Source: Dendrobium chrysotoxum
Taxonomy: Eukaryota; Streptophyta; Magnoliopsida; Asparagales; Orchidaceae
Direction of reading: 5' to 3'
NCBI GenBank assembly: GCA_019925795.1
Contig: CM034308.1
Span: 1,178,001-1,242,000 of the forward strand
DNA length: 64,000 nt
In this document: positions 52,141 through 64,000 of the stretch, in pieces
How positions within the stretch are numbered: position 1 is the stretch's first letter
Layout of the letters: each line of letters starts with the position of its first letter
Notes under the pieces: model-generated
What the model saw: the letters and a program-made list of their open reading frames with translations, nothing else
Database searches by the model: none
What the model was told of the DNA's origin: nothing
Position numbers and translations under genes: made by a program

Positions 52141-54248
52141 GAAGAAAATAATTTCCCGGCTCTTAGTCCGATCCTGAGCGCCTCGGAACCGAACCTCCCC
52201 ATCTTCTCCTCCAAGAGTTCGTTGAAAATTTCGCACTAATTCTGATCACTTTATCTCTCTGCGCCCCATTTCTCGCCGAGAACACCTTCGCGAGAATTTT
52301 TTTTTTAAATCGCTTTTTGTTCTCTCTTCGCTTTCGGGAAGCCCTAACCCTAGCTCGAGGAAGCGCGGGAAACCCTAACACCAATTCCTCAGAAATCGAC
52401 TCAGGATCGCCATTTGAGGAAGTACGAGTAATCCCACTGCTCTCGACGGGTTAGCCCTGGAATCTGCTTCACGGATCGCAGGTGGAACTGATTCGCAGAA
52501 GCAAAACAGTCTCCGCTGCGTGGATTCTACTCGTGTGCTGATTTCGGCTGCTCGTAAGACCTAATTGGGTTTGGAGATTCCGAATTTCTGCACTTGCTTT
52601 AGGTTTTGTTCGTGTGGCTTTGTTGGGCGAGCAGGTTTATTTTATTTTATTTTATTTTATTTTATTTTTGACTTATGTGGCTTGTCTTAGTGGTAGGGGC
52701 TGGGTTTGGTGAGAGGAAGTTAGTAATGCGTGAGTCTGCAGGTTTAGGGTTGAGGACGAATGTTGTCTTTCTTTGGGTGTGATGGAGCTAAAGAAGGAAT
52801 GTGGTATTCTTCTTGCTTAAGGTGGTTTTGTCTGCAATTTTTGTTGCTTGGACCCGCCTGCTCCTTGACTAACCGCATATGCTTTTGAACTTAGTTCAAG
52901 AGCTCTCTCCCATCTAATTCATGGAATGATAGCTTTTTTTCGTAATAGAGATTTTTCTTGTTGCGGCTTCCATGCTTTTCTTACCATTTGTTTTCCCCTT
53001 TTTATATAGATCTTAAGGTTTCTGCTTGGTTTATAATGAACACAGTGGCATCATGGAGCGTGATTTCTAGTGCATGAAGTTAAGTTGTGGCTGTACAAAT
53101 TTTCTGCTGGTCGGTTTGGGTCAAGTTGGAGAATATGTATATATGAAGGAATCTCCAAAGAGTTGTAGTCAGGAGTATCTTAAAACTAAGTATGGTTTGT
53201 TTGGTTTGACGTCTGCCTTCAGGAATCTCTTCGGCCTAATATATTTGAGGGCATATAACCTGCTGCTTGCTTAAATAGTGCAATGCGTATTGTCTCAAAA
53301 TTGAGTGTGTTTTCTTAAGCTTGAGATTTACCAGGAATCCTTTTGGTGTGATATAGATGTGGATGCCATTTGAGTCTTGCTGAATAATAACACGCTTAAC
53401 TTTCATTGTTTCAACTTTCATGGTTTCACTATCTGCTTTGGGGCAATGCTTCTGCCTTATTTCCTAATTGATGGCAACCTCTAAGTGATTTTTCTTCAAT
53501 TCCCAAATTGACTGTCTCACATTATTATGGTGATAATTAGGAACCTGTAATATTTGAGATAAACCGTTGAAAACTGCATGTCAGTACCTTTCTGCAAAAT
53601 GTCAAGGCATCTTTCATTTATTGTCACCTTTTTTTATAGATCTGTAGTAAAGAACCACATGTTATGCTTTGTTTGTTTTGTTTTTTATCTCATTCTTCTC
53701 TGATGGAGTCATTAATACTTTTGTATATCTAAGGCATTGGCGCATTGCATCACACTCACCAAGTAGAAGGAAGTTTCTAGGTTCACTTTTTTTTCCGTTC
53801 ATGTCTGATTTCTTGACAAAAAGGTTTATTGCTACTTTAAAAGGGTGGGAAGAGAATTTCGACGACTTAACATGCTCTTAGAGCATATTTGTACTCACTT
53901 TTGATTTTTGCTCCTAGAGCATATATATGAGGCAGTGCACTACATTCAGACATTCAGTAATTGGAAGTAAGTTTCGAGGCTAGGTTTTTTTTTTTTTAAT
54001 CCGTTCACTTAGCTGGTTGCTTGACAAAGATACTTATTATTGCTTTTGATTTTTCCTTTCAAAGGGTGGGTAAAGAGTTTTAATGACTGAACATACTCTT
54101 AGAGCATATTTGCATTGACTTTTTTCATTACTATATTTTCTCTTCAGGATCAAGAGGCTATTGAAGCTCACAATTCTCATAGATTTGGACATGTTTCAAT
54201 TAGAAAATAGAAATAAGAGTCACTTCTGGAATGTAAGCTATTTCTTCT
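52141..54248 (+). promoter_or_regulatory. 5' untranslated exon, leader intron and promoter-proximal region of the DSPP-related gene
   Basis: A non-coding first exon probably starts near 52190 and ends at 52553 before GTAAGA. The leader intron would run 52554-54147, ending TTCTCTTCAG. Leader exon 2 continues from 54148 to the ATG at 54249. The leader exon carries AACCCTA-type boxes near 52345 and 52370, and the intron a (TTTTA)n run at about 52637-52669. Exact transcript ends cannot be fixed. Frames at 53074-53274 and 53669-53881 lie in the leader intron and show no domain. Confidence 0.55.
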
Positions 54249-57200
54249 ATGTCCGGGAATGAAATTACTGGTATCCACAACTTCTTTGAAGAAAAGAGCA
54301 GTCATCAATCTCTAGTAGCAGGTTCAGGCCATATCATTTCCAGCATCAATCCATGGATTGGTACCCAGGCAATGACTAAAGTGACTCCATCTTCTGATAT
54401 AGGTAGCTGACACTTCTGGGCCTTCGTAATTATTTAGTTAATGTTTTCTTCATAAAAGCCATTTTGCCAAGGTACATTATCTCATTATTTGATCATCTGC
54501 TTTCTTTGATTAGCTTGGCACCTACTATACAGTTTATGGTTCAGAATTTGTATGCTTTGTGATATCTGTTAATTCAAAATTCACTTTGATTAGCAGATTC
54601 TGATCAAGGAAATGTTAGGCTACCCTTTCAGACACCTTTTGGCATAGGATCTCAGTTCAGTTTGAAACAACATTCAATAAAAGCCATAGCAAAAACCAAC
54701 ATTTAAACTTGAATGACTTGATGCATGTTTCAACAGCTCTACAGGGAAGGTCTGGTCAGGGGAAATTTCAGCGAGAAGGTGCAATTCCTGATAATCTTAG
54801 TTTAATGCAGAGAGGCTTAGCTAATTTTGGATCTCAAGAGGGGAATTCTCCTGGCTATGTTTCTGGCTTTCCTGGAAGTTTGGAAAAACCAGATGTAACA
54901 GCATCCCCAGTTAGTTTTGACTTTCTTGGTGGTCATCAGCAGCTTGGTGGCCAACATTCTGGAATGTCACAGCCTCACCAAATGCATCAGCAAGGCCCTA
55001 ATGACACGCAATGGAAGCAGCATCTGATTGCCATACAGATGCAAGAAATTCAACGGCAGCAACAGTTTCAGCAGCTGCATCTAGGAGCAAGGCAGCACAA
55101 TTCTTTTAACCCGATGTATGGTGCAACTGGACAGGGTGCTGCTGATGAGTTGCCAGGTATGCTGAGTGGCATGCCTGTTGCAAATGCAGTCAATTACATG
55201 CCAGGTGACCTCATGGGGTCTCAATCAAAGTCAACAAATAATTCTCATTTGTTTATTGCTGGAAACATGAATTGGGCACAGCGCAGCATACCCATGATGC
55301 AAGGTATTCCAAATGGGCTTATATATTCACAGGACCAAGGTCAGTTGATGCATTCCATGGGATTTGTTCCTCGGACTTTAGATCAATCTTTGCATGGAAC
55401 TCCTGTTTCAGGTGGTATGGGATCTCTGAATCATTACTTCCAGTTACAAGGTATGCCAAATGATAGCACATCAGTTGACCTGATGTCAAAATTAGGTGAG
55501 AACCTTGCAGAAAGGACATCAGTGCAGTCATCTGCACTTAATGACTTCCACAATGATCAGCGTCCCATCTCAAATGAAGGTTACTCAGGTGCTAGTTTTG
55601 TTGGGGGAAGGCAGGGAGCTCAAGAAAAAACTCTGTTTGGTAATGCTTTAGTCCAAGGTGCTGACAGTGGTGCTGTTTCGGGAAGCATTCATCAATCAAA
55701 TCACTTGTCAGAAAGGGTTCAAGTTCAAGAATTTCAAGACGGAAGGGTGCAAACTGATTGGTTAGGTAAGTCTCATAACAGCATCACAGCACAAGTTGCC
55801 CCTTCTCATACAGCGACTAGTCTAGATCCAACTGAAGAAAAAATCCTGTTTGGTGTTGATGACAATGCCAATTGGGATGCTCCTCTTGGGGGGAGTAGTA
55901 ACAGAGTTGCAGGAACTTATCTGAATGGATATCCCATGCAGAATAATGACTGCCTCAATGTATTTCCCTCACTTCAGAGTGGTACTTGGAGTGCTTTAGT
56001 GCAGGAGGCATTAGAAGTGTCCAGCAGTGACACAGGTCAACAGGAGGAGTGGAGTGGATTGAGTCTCCAGAAAGTAGAACCACAAGCAGGAAATCATTTG
56101 GTTTTGTTGAGTGATAATGACAAGCAGAATGTTGTAAGAGATGCTGAAAACAACCTGCATGATACACTACGATCAAAGCATTTTCCATTGTTAAATGATG
56201 CTACAGCCAGACATTGCTTACATTCTGTACCCAGTTCTCAACAACCTATCAAGTATTCATATGAACAAAATGAAAGGTTAGAAACTGATCATTCTATTCA
56301 ATCTGTTCAGCAGTTATCCAAGGAAACAAGTGATGCACAATTTGCCCAGAATTATCAGCCGTACAACTTCATTGGGAATAGTTGTCAAGAAAGACAACGG
56401 CAGCTGAATGCTTCTAATGATGTTTGGGTTGTCCAGGAGCACCAGCAAGCAATGCAACAGATGGATTCTTCAGAAATGGGATCAAACTCTCAGGGAATGC
56501 AGCATTCTTGGATCCAACAACAGAAGATGCCTTTTTACAATATGAATAGCCAGTTGGGTAACAAAATAAGCAGTTGGGGCATCGAATCACCATCTTCTAG
56601 TGGAAGTCGTAATTTTAAAAATGATGATAACGGCGACCTGAATCAATATGCTCGAAGCAATGACATAAACTCTACAATGAACATTGAAATGGGTCGTGCT
56701 AGAAACTTGGGAAAGTTTGGTGAAAGTAAGGATGCTGTGTCCCTGAGTTCAGTTGGAGGGCCAGAATCGGTTAAATCTGAAACTAATAACCAAAAGATGG
56801 CTCGTGAACATTCCTATGTTGCTAACTTAGCTGATTTTATGAATCCCAGCACTTTTAGATCAAATACCGTAATAAATCAACAGCTGCTAAATAGACAGAC
56901 AGGGCATCCTTTTAAACATATTGCTGGCCCTTTGTTCATGAAAGATAAAGAAGCAGATCAAGTTAATGACCAGAAGCAGCTAAGCGCATGTCCACAAGAC
57001 TGGGATCCAACTCCAGGTCACACCAATAAAGAATCAGGTGAAGCACGTGGCCATGCTTTTAGCCACTTGAACACTAGTCATGAAACTGATGATGGACGAA
57101 ATGAGAGAGATGATTCTTTGTTAGCTCGAAGTGACCATTTGCATTTGATCAGTGGTGGCCAAAAGTTGTCTGATCAATCTGATCGAAAATCTTTGGGTTC

Positions 57201-60200
57201 CCAGAGGTTTCAATTTCATCCCATGGGAAATCTGGAGATAAACATGGAAACAGCTAATCAAGAAAGCCACAAATCACATTCTCAAGGTCCTGCTCATCCT
57301 ATGATATGGGGATTGAAAAATCAAGAGAGAGAAAATTTTGGAAACTCTCAGTTAGTTGGCCATGTTGCTTCAACTAATTCAACTGACATGGGAAAGGTAA
57401 TGATGAGCATCGAGTTATAGCTCATTTTTGGAAATCTTTCTTACTATAATTTTTTATTATAAAGTCTGAAGTTGTTCCTGTTTGTTGTAGGATTGCTTTA
57501 TTGATCCCAAAAAAAATTCAACTTTAGCAGAATCACCACATACAGGCACATTTTCTGGGCATAATCCAGCTATACCATCTTTCAGCGCAACAACGGCTCA
57601 ATTCTCCCAAGAAAAGAGGATTGGTCTTCCTAGGTAACTTTTGCATTAGGCTGTTGTTTTTGTACGCCATTTTTTTTACGACATTGCATGCCCGAGAATC
57701 ATACACCTAAAATGATCGTTGTCTTTGATGACAAGTAAACCATGTTTTATCATTACGATCACATTCAAACTATAATTATCTTTCAAGATTATCAATGTTG
57801 CAAAGGGCGACATGTAAACAAAGTGAGTGCTTCGATTACCTAAAGTGCATGTATCACAAGATGCATCACATAATGTTATATGTTATTTAACAACCATCAT
57901 ATAAATTAAATTATGAAATGATTTATGGTATTTTAACTCAATTATTAACAAGAAAAAATAGTGCAATCTAGTAAGCAATCGGACAGTCATTATGATGAGT
58001 AATACATGATATTAACGCATAGTTGAACTGGTCTTCTTTGACCAGGAAGTGGAGTGGAGTGAACGCATAATGTTCTCTAAAAAACAACTGCGAAGCGCTT
58101 TGAGTGCATTTTGCAGTGTAAGCCTGCTTTGTAGAATGTCACAGGACCTTATAGTTCCTCTTCTATTAAAGTGCATGTTTCTTGTCACTTTTAAAAATAA
58201 TGCTATGATTGTGCTTTAATACTTGCTGCAGTAAGTTTGGGTTGTGTGTTCTCTTTTCTTCTTTATACTTTTTGCATGACCTGCTTTCAGGAAGAAATTA
58301 TGACTAGCGTTGACAAAAAGAATGTGCAACTAGCTGCGGGTCTAACATATTATTTAATCTGATCAATTGCAGTCAAAATGTTCACATGCTTTTTGACAAG
58401 TCGGATCAATCAGATGATTGTAGTAGTACTGCCAAACAGAACATTTCTGAAAACAATTCATCATCTGGTATGCCCGAGGGAGTTGCTTCTGATGGGCCAA
58501 TATCTCATGTGCAACGTATCCAAGCAAATCACCTACATGGCATTGGTTTAAAACTGGCTCATCCACCTCAGAGGCAGGCCGTCATAGGCAATCCCTTGCT
58601 CATGCGTGCACCAGCTGAAGGTACTCCTCAAACATGGTCGTCATCCCCCAGTTCATCTGTATCTTTGCCAACCATTCATGAAACTAATCGAAGAGAAAAC
58701 TTGGATTATAAAACAAGTATGTCTCCTCAGAACATCAAAGATGCCTTGTATTCAAATACCAAAGGGAACTCATTGGGGATGATAACTAACATGAGAAATC
58801 AGCCTGTAGTTCAGCAACAACAGCTGCAGCAGCAGAGCATTTCTTATGCTTCTAGACAGGCACAGTTCGACCTGTCTGCTAATCAATCGTTTGGAAGCAA
58901 AGCGAATGCTGATGGCCATCCTAAACATATTCATTTTCCACAGGCACAGGACCCTCATGCTAGAACTCTAGCTAATCAAACTTCTCAAGCATTGTTTCCA
59001 GGCATGCCTGGTAAAGTTTCTGCTTCTAGATTTGCTTCCTTTCCTGACAATGGTTCACCCTTACCTTCACAGTTTTACTCCCAACAAAGCAGAGATTCCG
59101 ATATGATAAATGCTAGCTCCGATAGAAGAAATGTGAGCCAACTGCTCCAAGTCGTAGAAACTGTGTCAGCCAATCTTCCTCCTGCTGCATCAGTTGAATC
59201 GCAGCAAGGTCACTTTTCTAACTTTTTCAATAATGCATGGAGAAATGCAGCCACTCAGCGACCTTCTGGATTACAGCCTCAGAAGATTCCTTCAAATTTA
59301 CTTCAGTCATTGAATTCTTTACGGCCCCCACATCAAGATGATCAACGTGCAAGTATGGGAGGAAATGCTTCATCTGAGGTAGGGGCTTGCTCTTTCAATT
59401 CACAGCAATTTACCTATGGAGAAGAAAATCCACTAAAAGGTACAAATTCAGAGCAAAACCACGCAATGGGTGTGGACCTATCTCCTAAAGTGGCCAATAC
59501 ATCTGAGGTGCAGGAGCATGAATCCAAAAATATCTCAAATAAAAGTTCTGCTGTTTCTATTTCCTCTTCGGATGGTTTACATCAGCAAGACGATAACAAG
59601 GGAAAGCATGCAGACAGTCAGAGGGAAAAAGTGACCTTTCCAACTGTTTTACCTTCTAGTAATGATGTTCAAACACATAGTTACTCTTTGCTGCAGCAAA
59701 TGCAAGCCATGAAGGGAACGGACTCTGATCCAAGTAAAATAGTTAATATGAGGCTTAAAGGAACCGAATCTGCTTGCAGAGGATCAGATGCAGGTGCACA
59801 ACCTAGTGATATTAAAATGTTAAGCTTTTCTTCCAGGGAGATTGAAGAGAGAAGTGGCAATTCATCTAACCACCTTGTTATTGGAGAGTTGGCATCTCGC
59901 AGGCCAACTTCCTCTCCTGGGCTTCCTGAACTACAAAACGGTTCTCTGAGTGGTTCTGTGCTTAATCTTACTGGAACGAATGAGCGACACCTGGTTAATC
60001 CTCAAATGGCTCCGTCATGGTTTGAGCAATACGGAAACTATAAGGACTGTCAGACTTCAGGATTGTCTGACAGCCTTGGAAGTTCTCAGAGGAGCACCAA
60101 AGCTGGTGCTCAGCATTACTTTTTTGCAAAAGCTTCTGAACAAATGGATAATGATGCCATGGTGAAAAGGAGATGTGATAGTATCTCAGAGAATTCATCG

Positions 60201-62832
60201 CCTAGTGCTGTGGCTGCAGATTCTCATTCATCTCCTCATCTAAAAGTGCCAGATGAAAGTTTGGTTTTGGTGAGAAAGAAACGAAAAATTGCCTCATCGG
60301 ATCTGCATTCATGGCACAAGGAGGTTACACAAAATTCACGAAGCTTGCAAAGCTTCAGGTGTTTGTTTTTACTAGTAACTGAGAAGTTGCTGATTAAGCT
60401 TATCATTGTTTTCGTTCCTATGTTTTGTTTTATTTAAACGGTTTTTTGGTTGTTCGCAGCTTGGCTAAGATGGAATGGGCCCAGGCTACCAATAGGCTGA
60501 TTGAGAAGGTCATCAGGCTAAATTTTTTTTGTTATCTTTAAGGCTATTCTTTTTCGCTTGCTGATTTTTTGTGAAGATCTCATTTAATCTTGTGATTATA
60601 GATTGAAGATGATGTTGAAGCTATGGATGATGTTACATCAATAACTCGGCCGAAGAGGAGGCTCGTCTTGACCACTCAGCTGATACAACAACTCTTTCCT
60701 CCAGTACCTGCCAAATTTCTTTTCCAGGATTCTGTGATGTCCTATGAGAAGGTGATTTATTACCTTACTAGACTAACACTTGGAGAAGCATGCAGCTTGA
60801 TCTCAGTGTTGGGAAATGATTCAGGATTGCAGTTAGAAAGTAGGAACATGTGAGTTTTCCGTAACTTGGAATTTTTTTGTATGAGCTCATGCTATTTGGT
60901 TTAATATTTTGATCTTCTTCATTTTTTTAAATTTGTTATGCCAACTTTCGTTTTTATCATGAACCTCTGTTTATCGCGCAATCTGATTTTGTAGTTTTAT
61001 GATTCGTTGATCTTTAATTGCATGTTTTATGTACATCTTACGACCATCTACTAATCTAACTTATTTGTAAGCCCTTTCAAGTAAGATACTTAAAATATTT
61101 CTCTAGTCTAACATAATCCCATGATTTGCTTGCTCAGTATACCGGAAAAAAATGATACACCCAAGAAGCAGCGAGAAGAAATTTTCCTAAATATTGTGGA
61201 TAATTTCATTTTGAGGTTACGGAGGCTCCAGAGTAATTTTTTGAGGTATGATTTGAATATCGCTTCCAAAGTTTAAGGATCCTCTTTTTGGTTTTTTCCA
61301 TGTATTCTTAGAGCACCATGTCTGTTTTTTTTTCCGGCTATCACTTTCCATCTCAACTATAACTAGCTTCCGAACTCTACATTGTATTTTGGTTGTTCTG
61401 TAGCTTGAATTTTGATGGACTCTGCTGTGCTTTGGAATACTTGATTCAAATCTAATTTTGTATCCTTGTGTCTTGTAACATATGGTCAGGTTCTCTGCGC
61501 TGTGAATGATTTCAGGTCATAGAATCATACATCTCAGACTTCAGGATATTTTCTGCACTTTACCGAGAAGTTTAGCCACCCTTTTTAGTTTTTTTAATGT
61601 CTAACATCTAGTTATTACATTGTTCTTGTTGACAATTTAAACGCATATATCTGATGCTATTCAATTTTATGGAGACTCAGTTGTTAGAAGCATGGTAATA
61701 TTGTCACGTCATTGTTTGTTGTTGGTGTTCTCAACCATTGATTCAAATGAGGAAAAGAGTTTCATTTAGGGATCATGATTTACTTGATATGGTCCTTCTA
61801 GGAATTTTGCACCGGCCATGGCAAGTTGATTATACTTGCATTAGACCTAGAGCATGGAATCATTGAAATTTGAATAAAACCACTAAAACTGCTAAAATAT
61901 CATGACCATGTAGTACTAAGATGTTGGCAGTCTTATTGCCATATTCAGGTGATTAACTGGAATTTGTTTTGGTGTAATTTTCAACTTGTATTAATTGCCT
62001 TGATAGAATATTGTGGAACTAAGAATGGATATTTAATTACGAATAAAAGAAAGATTAGTTAAGAAAAAAAAAAGAGAAAAAACATCCGACTGGTCTAGCA
62101 ACTCACTATCAAGGGAACCGATTTTAAAATGTGCGGTTCAATTTAATAGTTGCTACTAAATACAATGGCCAGAGAGATCAGTTGAAATTATTAGTCCAGT
62201 TTAATGCATGCATGCATTCTTATTTTCCTTTTTCTGAGGTATATTTCAATATTGACTTGTTGTCGATAGCAGCAGAAGCCATTGCCAGTTACCGAGACTG
62301 GGTCAAAATGGCTTCAAACCATCCTGCCGTAATTTGTCAAAATTAGCTAAGACCGTGAAAGTAATATGTGAGTTTTGAAGGTGGAAATATAAATTTTCTT
62401 GAATTTAGCCCTTGCATGTGAGCTCCCACTTCATCCTCTGTAGCCTTTAGGAATCTGTGCTCTCTGCTCCCAGTTGTGTTGCCTTGAAAATTTTGTGAAG
62501 ATTAATAGGCTCTGAACTTATAATATTTCTCATTCAGGATTTTTTTTTCCTTGCAACTTGTTGATGGACTTTTTTTATTTTTACTGTTTTCTTAATATTT
62601 TAGGTTGGAAGGTGGTTCCACAGTTGTTGATTTTAGAATGGAATGTCAAGATGTGGAGAGAGGTTCTATTATAAACCGGTTTGCAAAATTCCATGGTCGT
62701 GGTCCTGCGGATGGGATTGATGGCTCATCTGCCTCAGAAACTACACCCCGTCGATCATTTCCGCAGAGAAATGTGACTGTGTTACCAATGCCAAGAAATC
62801 TTCCTGATGGGGTGATATGCCTTTCACTCTGA
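54249..62832 (+). CDS. Plant dentin sialophosphoprotein-related family protein (function unknown)
   Basis: Coding exons: 54249-54402, 54597 (or 54632)-57396, 57491-57633, 58373-60358, 60460-60508, 60602-60849, 61138-61245 and 62604-62832, all with GT-AG introns; about 1,900 residues. The start MSGNEITGIHNFFEEKS and the end VTVLPMPRNLPDGVICLSL match the conserved termini of the family I know from Arabidopsis (around AT5G07940-AT5G07980). The middle is low complexity, rich in Gln, Ser, Asn and Gly (for example IQMQEIQRQQQFQQLH). Towards the C-terminus a folded conserved part begins: RPKRRLVLTTQLIQQLFPPV, SYEKVIYYLTRLTLGEACSL, then a basic region LRLRRLQSNFLR and INRFAKFHGRGPADG. The protein may be nuclear (KKRKIAS near 60275) but this is inference. 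Exon 3 shows a frame problem near 54676 (see findings). Confidence 0.85.
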
Positions 62833-63545
62833 ATTTTTCAAGTGATTCTACTTCTATTGTAGTTGCAATCACCAGATTTAGCCCTCCCCGTGCTATGTTG
62901 TAGTACGTGATAATTCTGCAAGCAAAACATGTGCCAAATGCTGCTCGGGGAGTACTAATTGCATCTTCTTTAATGGGAAAAAGCCTGAGGCAACCACGTG
63001 GAAGAGATTTCATCCTTCGGTGCCTTTTTATCCTCTTTTTTGCCCCAAGTACAGGTTCCTTGTGTACATTCTGAAAGAACACCCCCCCCCAAAAAAAAAA
63101 AAAAAAAAAAAAATCTATGCTTCCATATCATTTTTCACAAAATGGAGAGGAGGGCTTTTAGCATATATTCTTTTGTTTTTATGAGAAATGATCGAGATAT
63201 TCAGGTTGTAGCCTAAATGAACAGATTCCCTATGGGCTTTTCAGCATCTGGTTCTGGTAACTAGTTAGGAAATATCAAATATGTTCTTCTTGAGATGATG
63301 CTTCTCTTCTGTTTTATGGGGTTTTTTTGTGAAAAAAATGTGCAGATGTGTGCAGGCAAAAGGGGCATTTCAAAATCTAGGTTTTTCACCCTCGACCGTT
63401 AACTTTCCTTTTTATATAGAGAGGATAATATTCGGTCAGTTCATTGTTGTTGCAGTTCAAATTTGTACCCAGAAAGCAATGGAATATTATCATATAAAAT
63501 GTCTTTGCCTTTTGAACGTTTCATTGCCAAAGGACAAAAGTATTG

Positions 63546-63585
<40 letters not shown>

Positions 63586-64000
63586 TGTCGTTTTATCAGT
63601 TTTTTTTGTGTGGAAAGTTTTATCTGTTAGCCCTTTTCCACTGTTGTGATGTGAGTGCTGGTCAATCGTTATAGTAAAATATTTAGTCTTCTGTTATTAT
63701 TATTTTAATTTGAGTGCCATCAGTCTGGTTACAGTTGACATTAAATTAGGCCAAGTCCTGCTGGTTGGTATCATGCTTTACCTTTTTATTTTAGTTTTTG
63801 CAGCAAAAGGCCGTACTCTGTTTGTCCTTTTGCTGTTAAAAGACAGAACATCCAATTGCTGTCATTATTATCATCATGGGCATAGTACCAACATTTGGGT
63901 TGGGATTTATCTAAGCGCATGTGGTTTATGGTGTTTATTTTTTATTATTGAATTTAAAATCTAATGTTGATGTCTTTTTTCTTTTATGTTCTTTTTTAGT
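62833..64000 (+). other. 3' untranslated/downstream region, with C/A and TC repeats
   Basis: After the TGA at 62830-62832 no further coding exon is recognised. A nine-C run followed by 23 A lies at 63082-63113 and a (CT)n microsatellite at about 63548-63582. No clear poly(A) signal decides where the transcript ends. The short open frames here have no domains. Confidence 0.6.

Noticed and set aside
1..64000. tRNA, rRNA, CRISPR arrays or organellar insertions
   Set aside because: None was recognised by eye. The tRNA-like matches are 12-bp primer sites of LTR elements, not tRNA genes. A tRNAscan or Infernal run would be decisive.

Overview
The window is plant nuclear DNA. It has two multi-exon protein genes, long introns bounded by GT-AG, and dense plant-type transposable elements: LTR retrotransposons primed by tRNA-Met, hAT DNA transposons, and LINEs with a TTG-repeat tail. 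The codon use, large introns and gene families point to an angiosperm with a moderately large genome. The sequence alone does not identify the species.

Minus strand, 47257 down past the left edge: a LEO1/VIP4 gene (Paf1 complex subunit). Ten coding exons (611 codons, phases all consistent) are in the window; the 3' end lies beyond position 1. The coding sequence is under 2 kb, but the gene covers more than 45 kb because intron 5 (about 14.1 kb) and intron 7 (about 25.7 kb) are full of mobile elements and satellite-like repeats.

Intron 7 (3842-29526) holds: a degraded LTR element (4558-9858) with a gag-only LTR element nested in it (6735-9108, duplication GGCTG); a copia-type 3' LTR (5403-5736); a non-autonomous hAT (12059-13393) abutting a second gag-type LTR element (13403-15314, duplication CATTT); a 1.77-kb solo LTR (15956-17729, duplication CAGTC); several kilobases of degenerate tandem repeats; a 5'-truncated LINE with a 16-bp duplication (23579-24070); and a chain of three LTRs separated by two 71-bp internal segments (24610-28128, duplication ACAAT).

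Intron 5 (29984-44051) holds a 6.2-kb hAT transposon (31680-37894) with an exact 8-bp duplication. It carries a decayed transposase and a second decayed gene resembling plant DUF1985/Ulp1 cysteine-protease genes. It sits in a satellite of about 140 bp whose spacing is preserved across the insertion.

47258-52140 is an intergenic interval dominated by a 2.1-kb minisatellite with a unit of about 28-32 bp. Plus strand, about 52190-62832: a gene of the plant 'dentin sialophosphoprotein-related' family with eight coding exons. Its first large exon shows an apparent 1-base frameshift unless an alternative 3' splice site is used. The two genes are divergently oriented, about 5 kb apart. Nothing in the sequence suggests that they act together.
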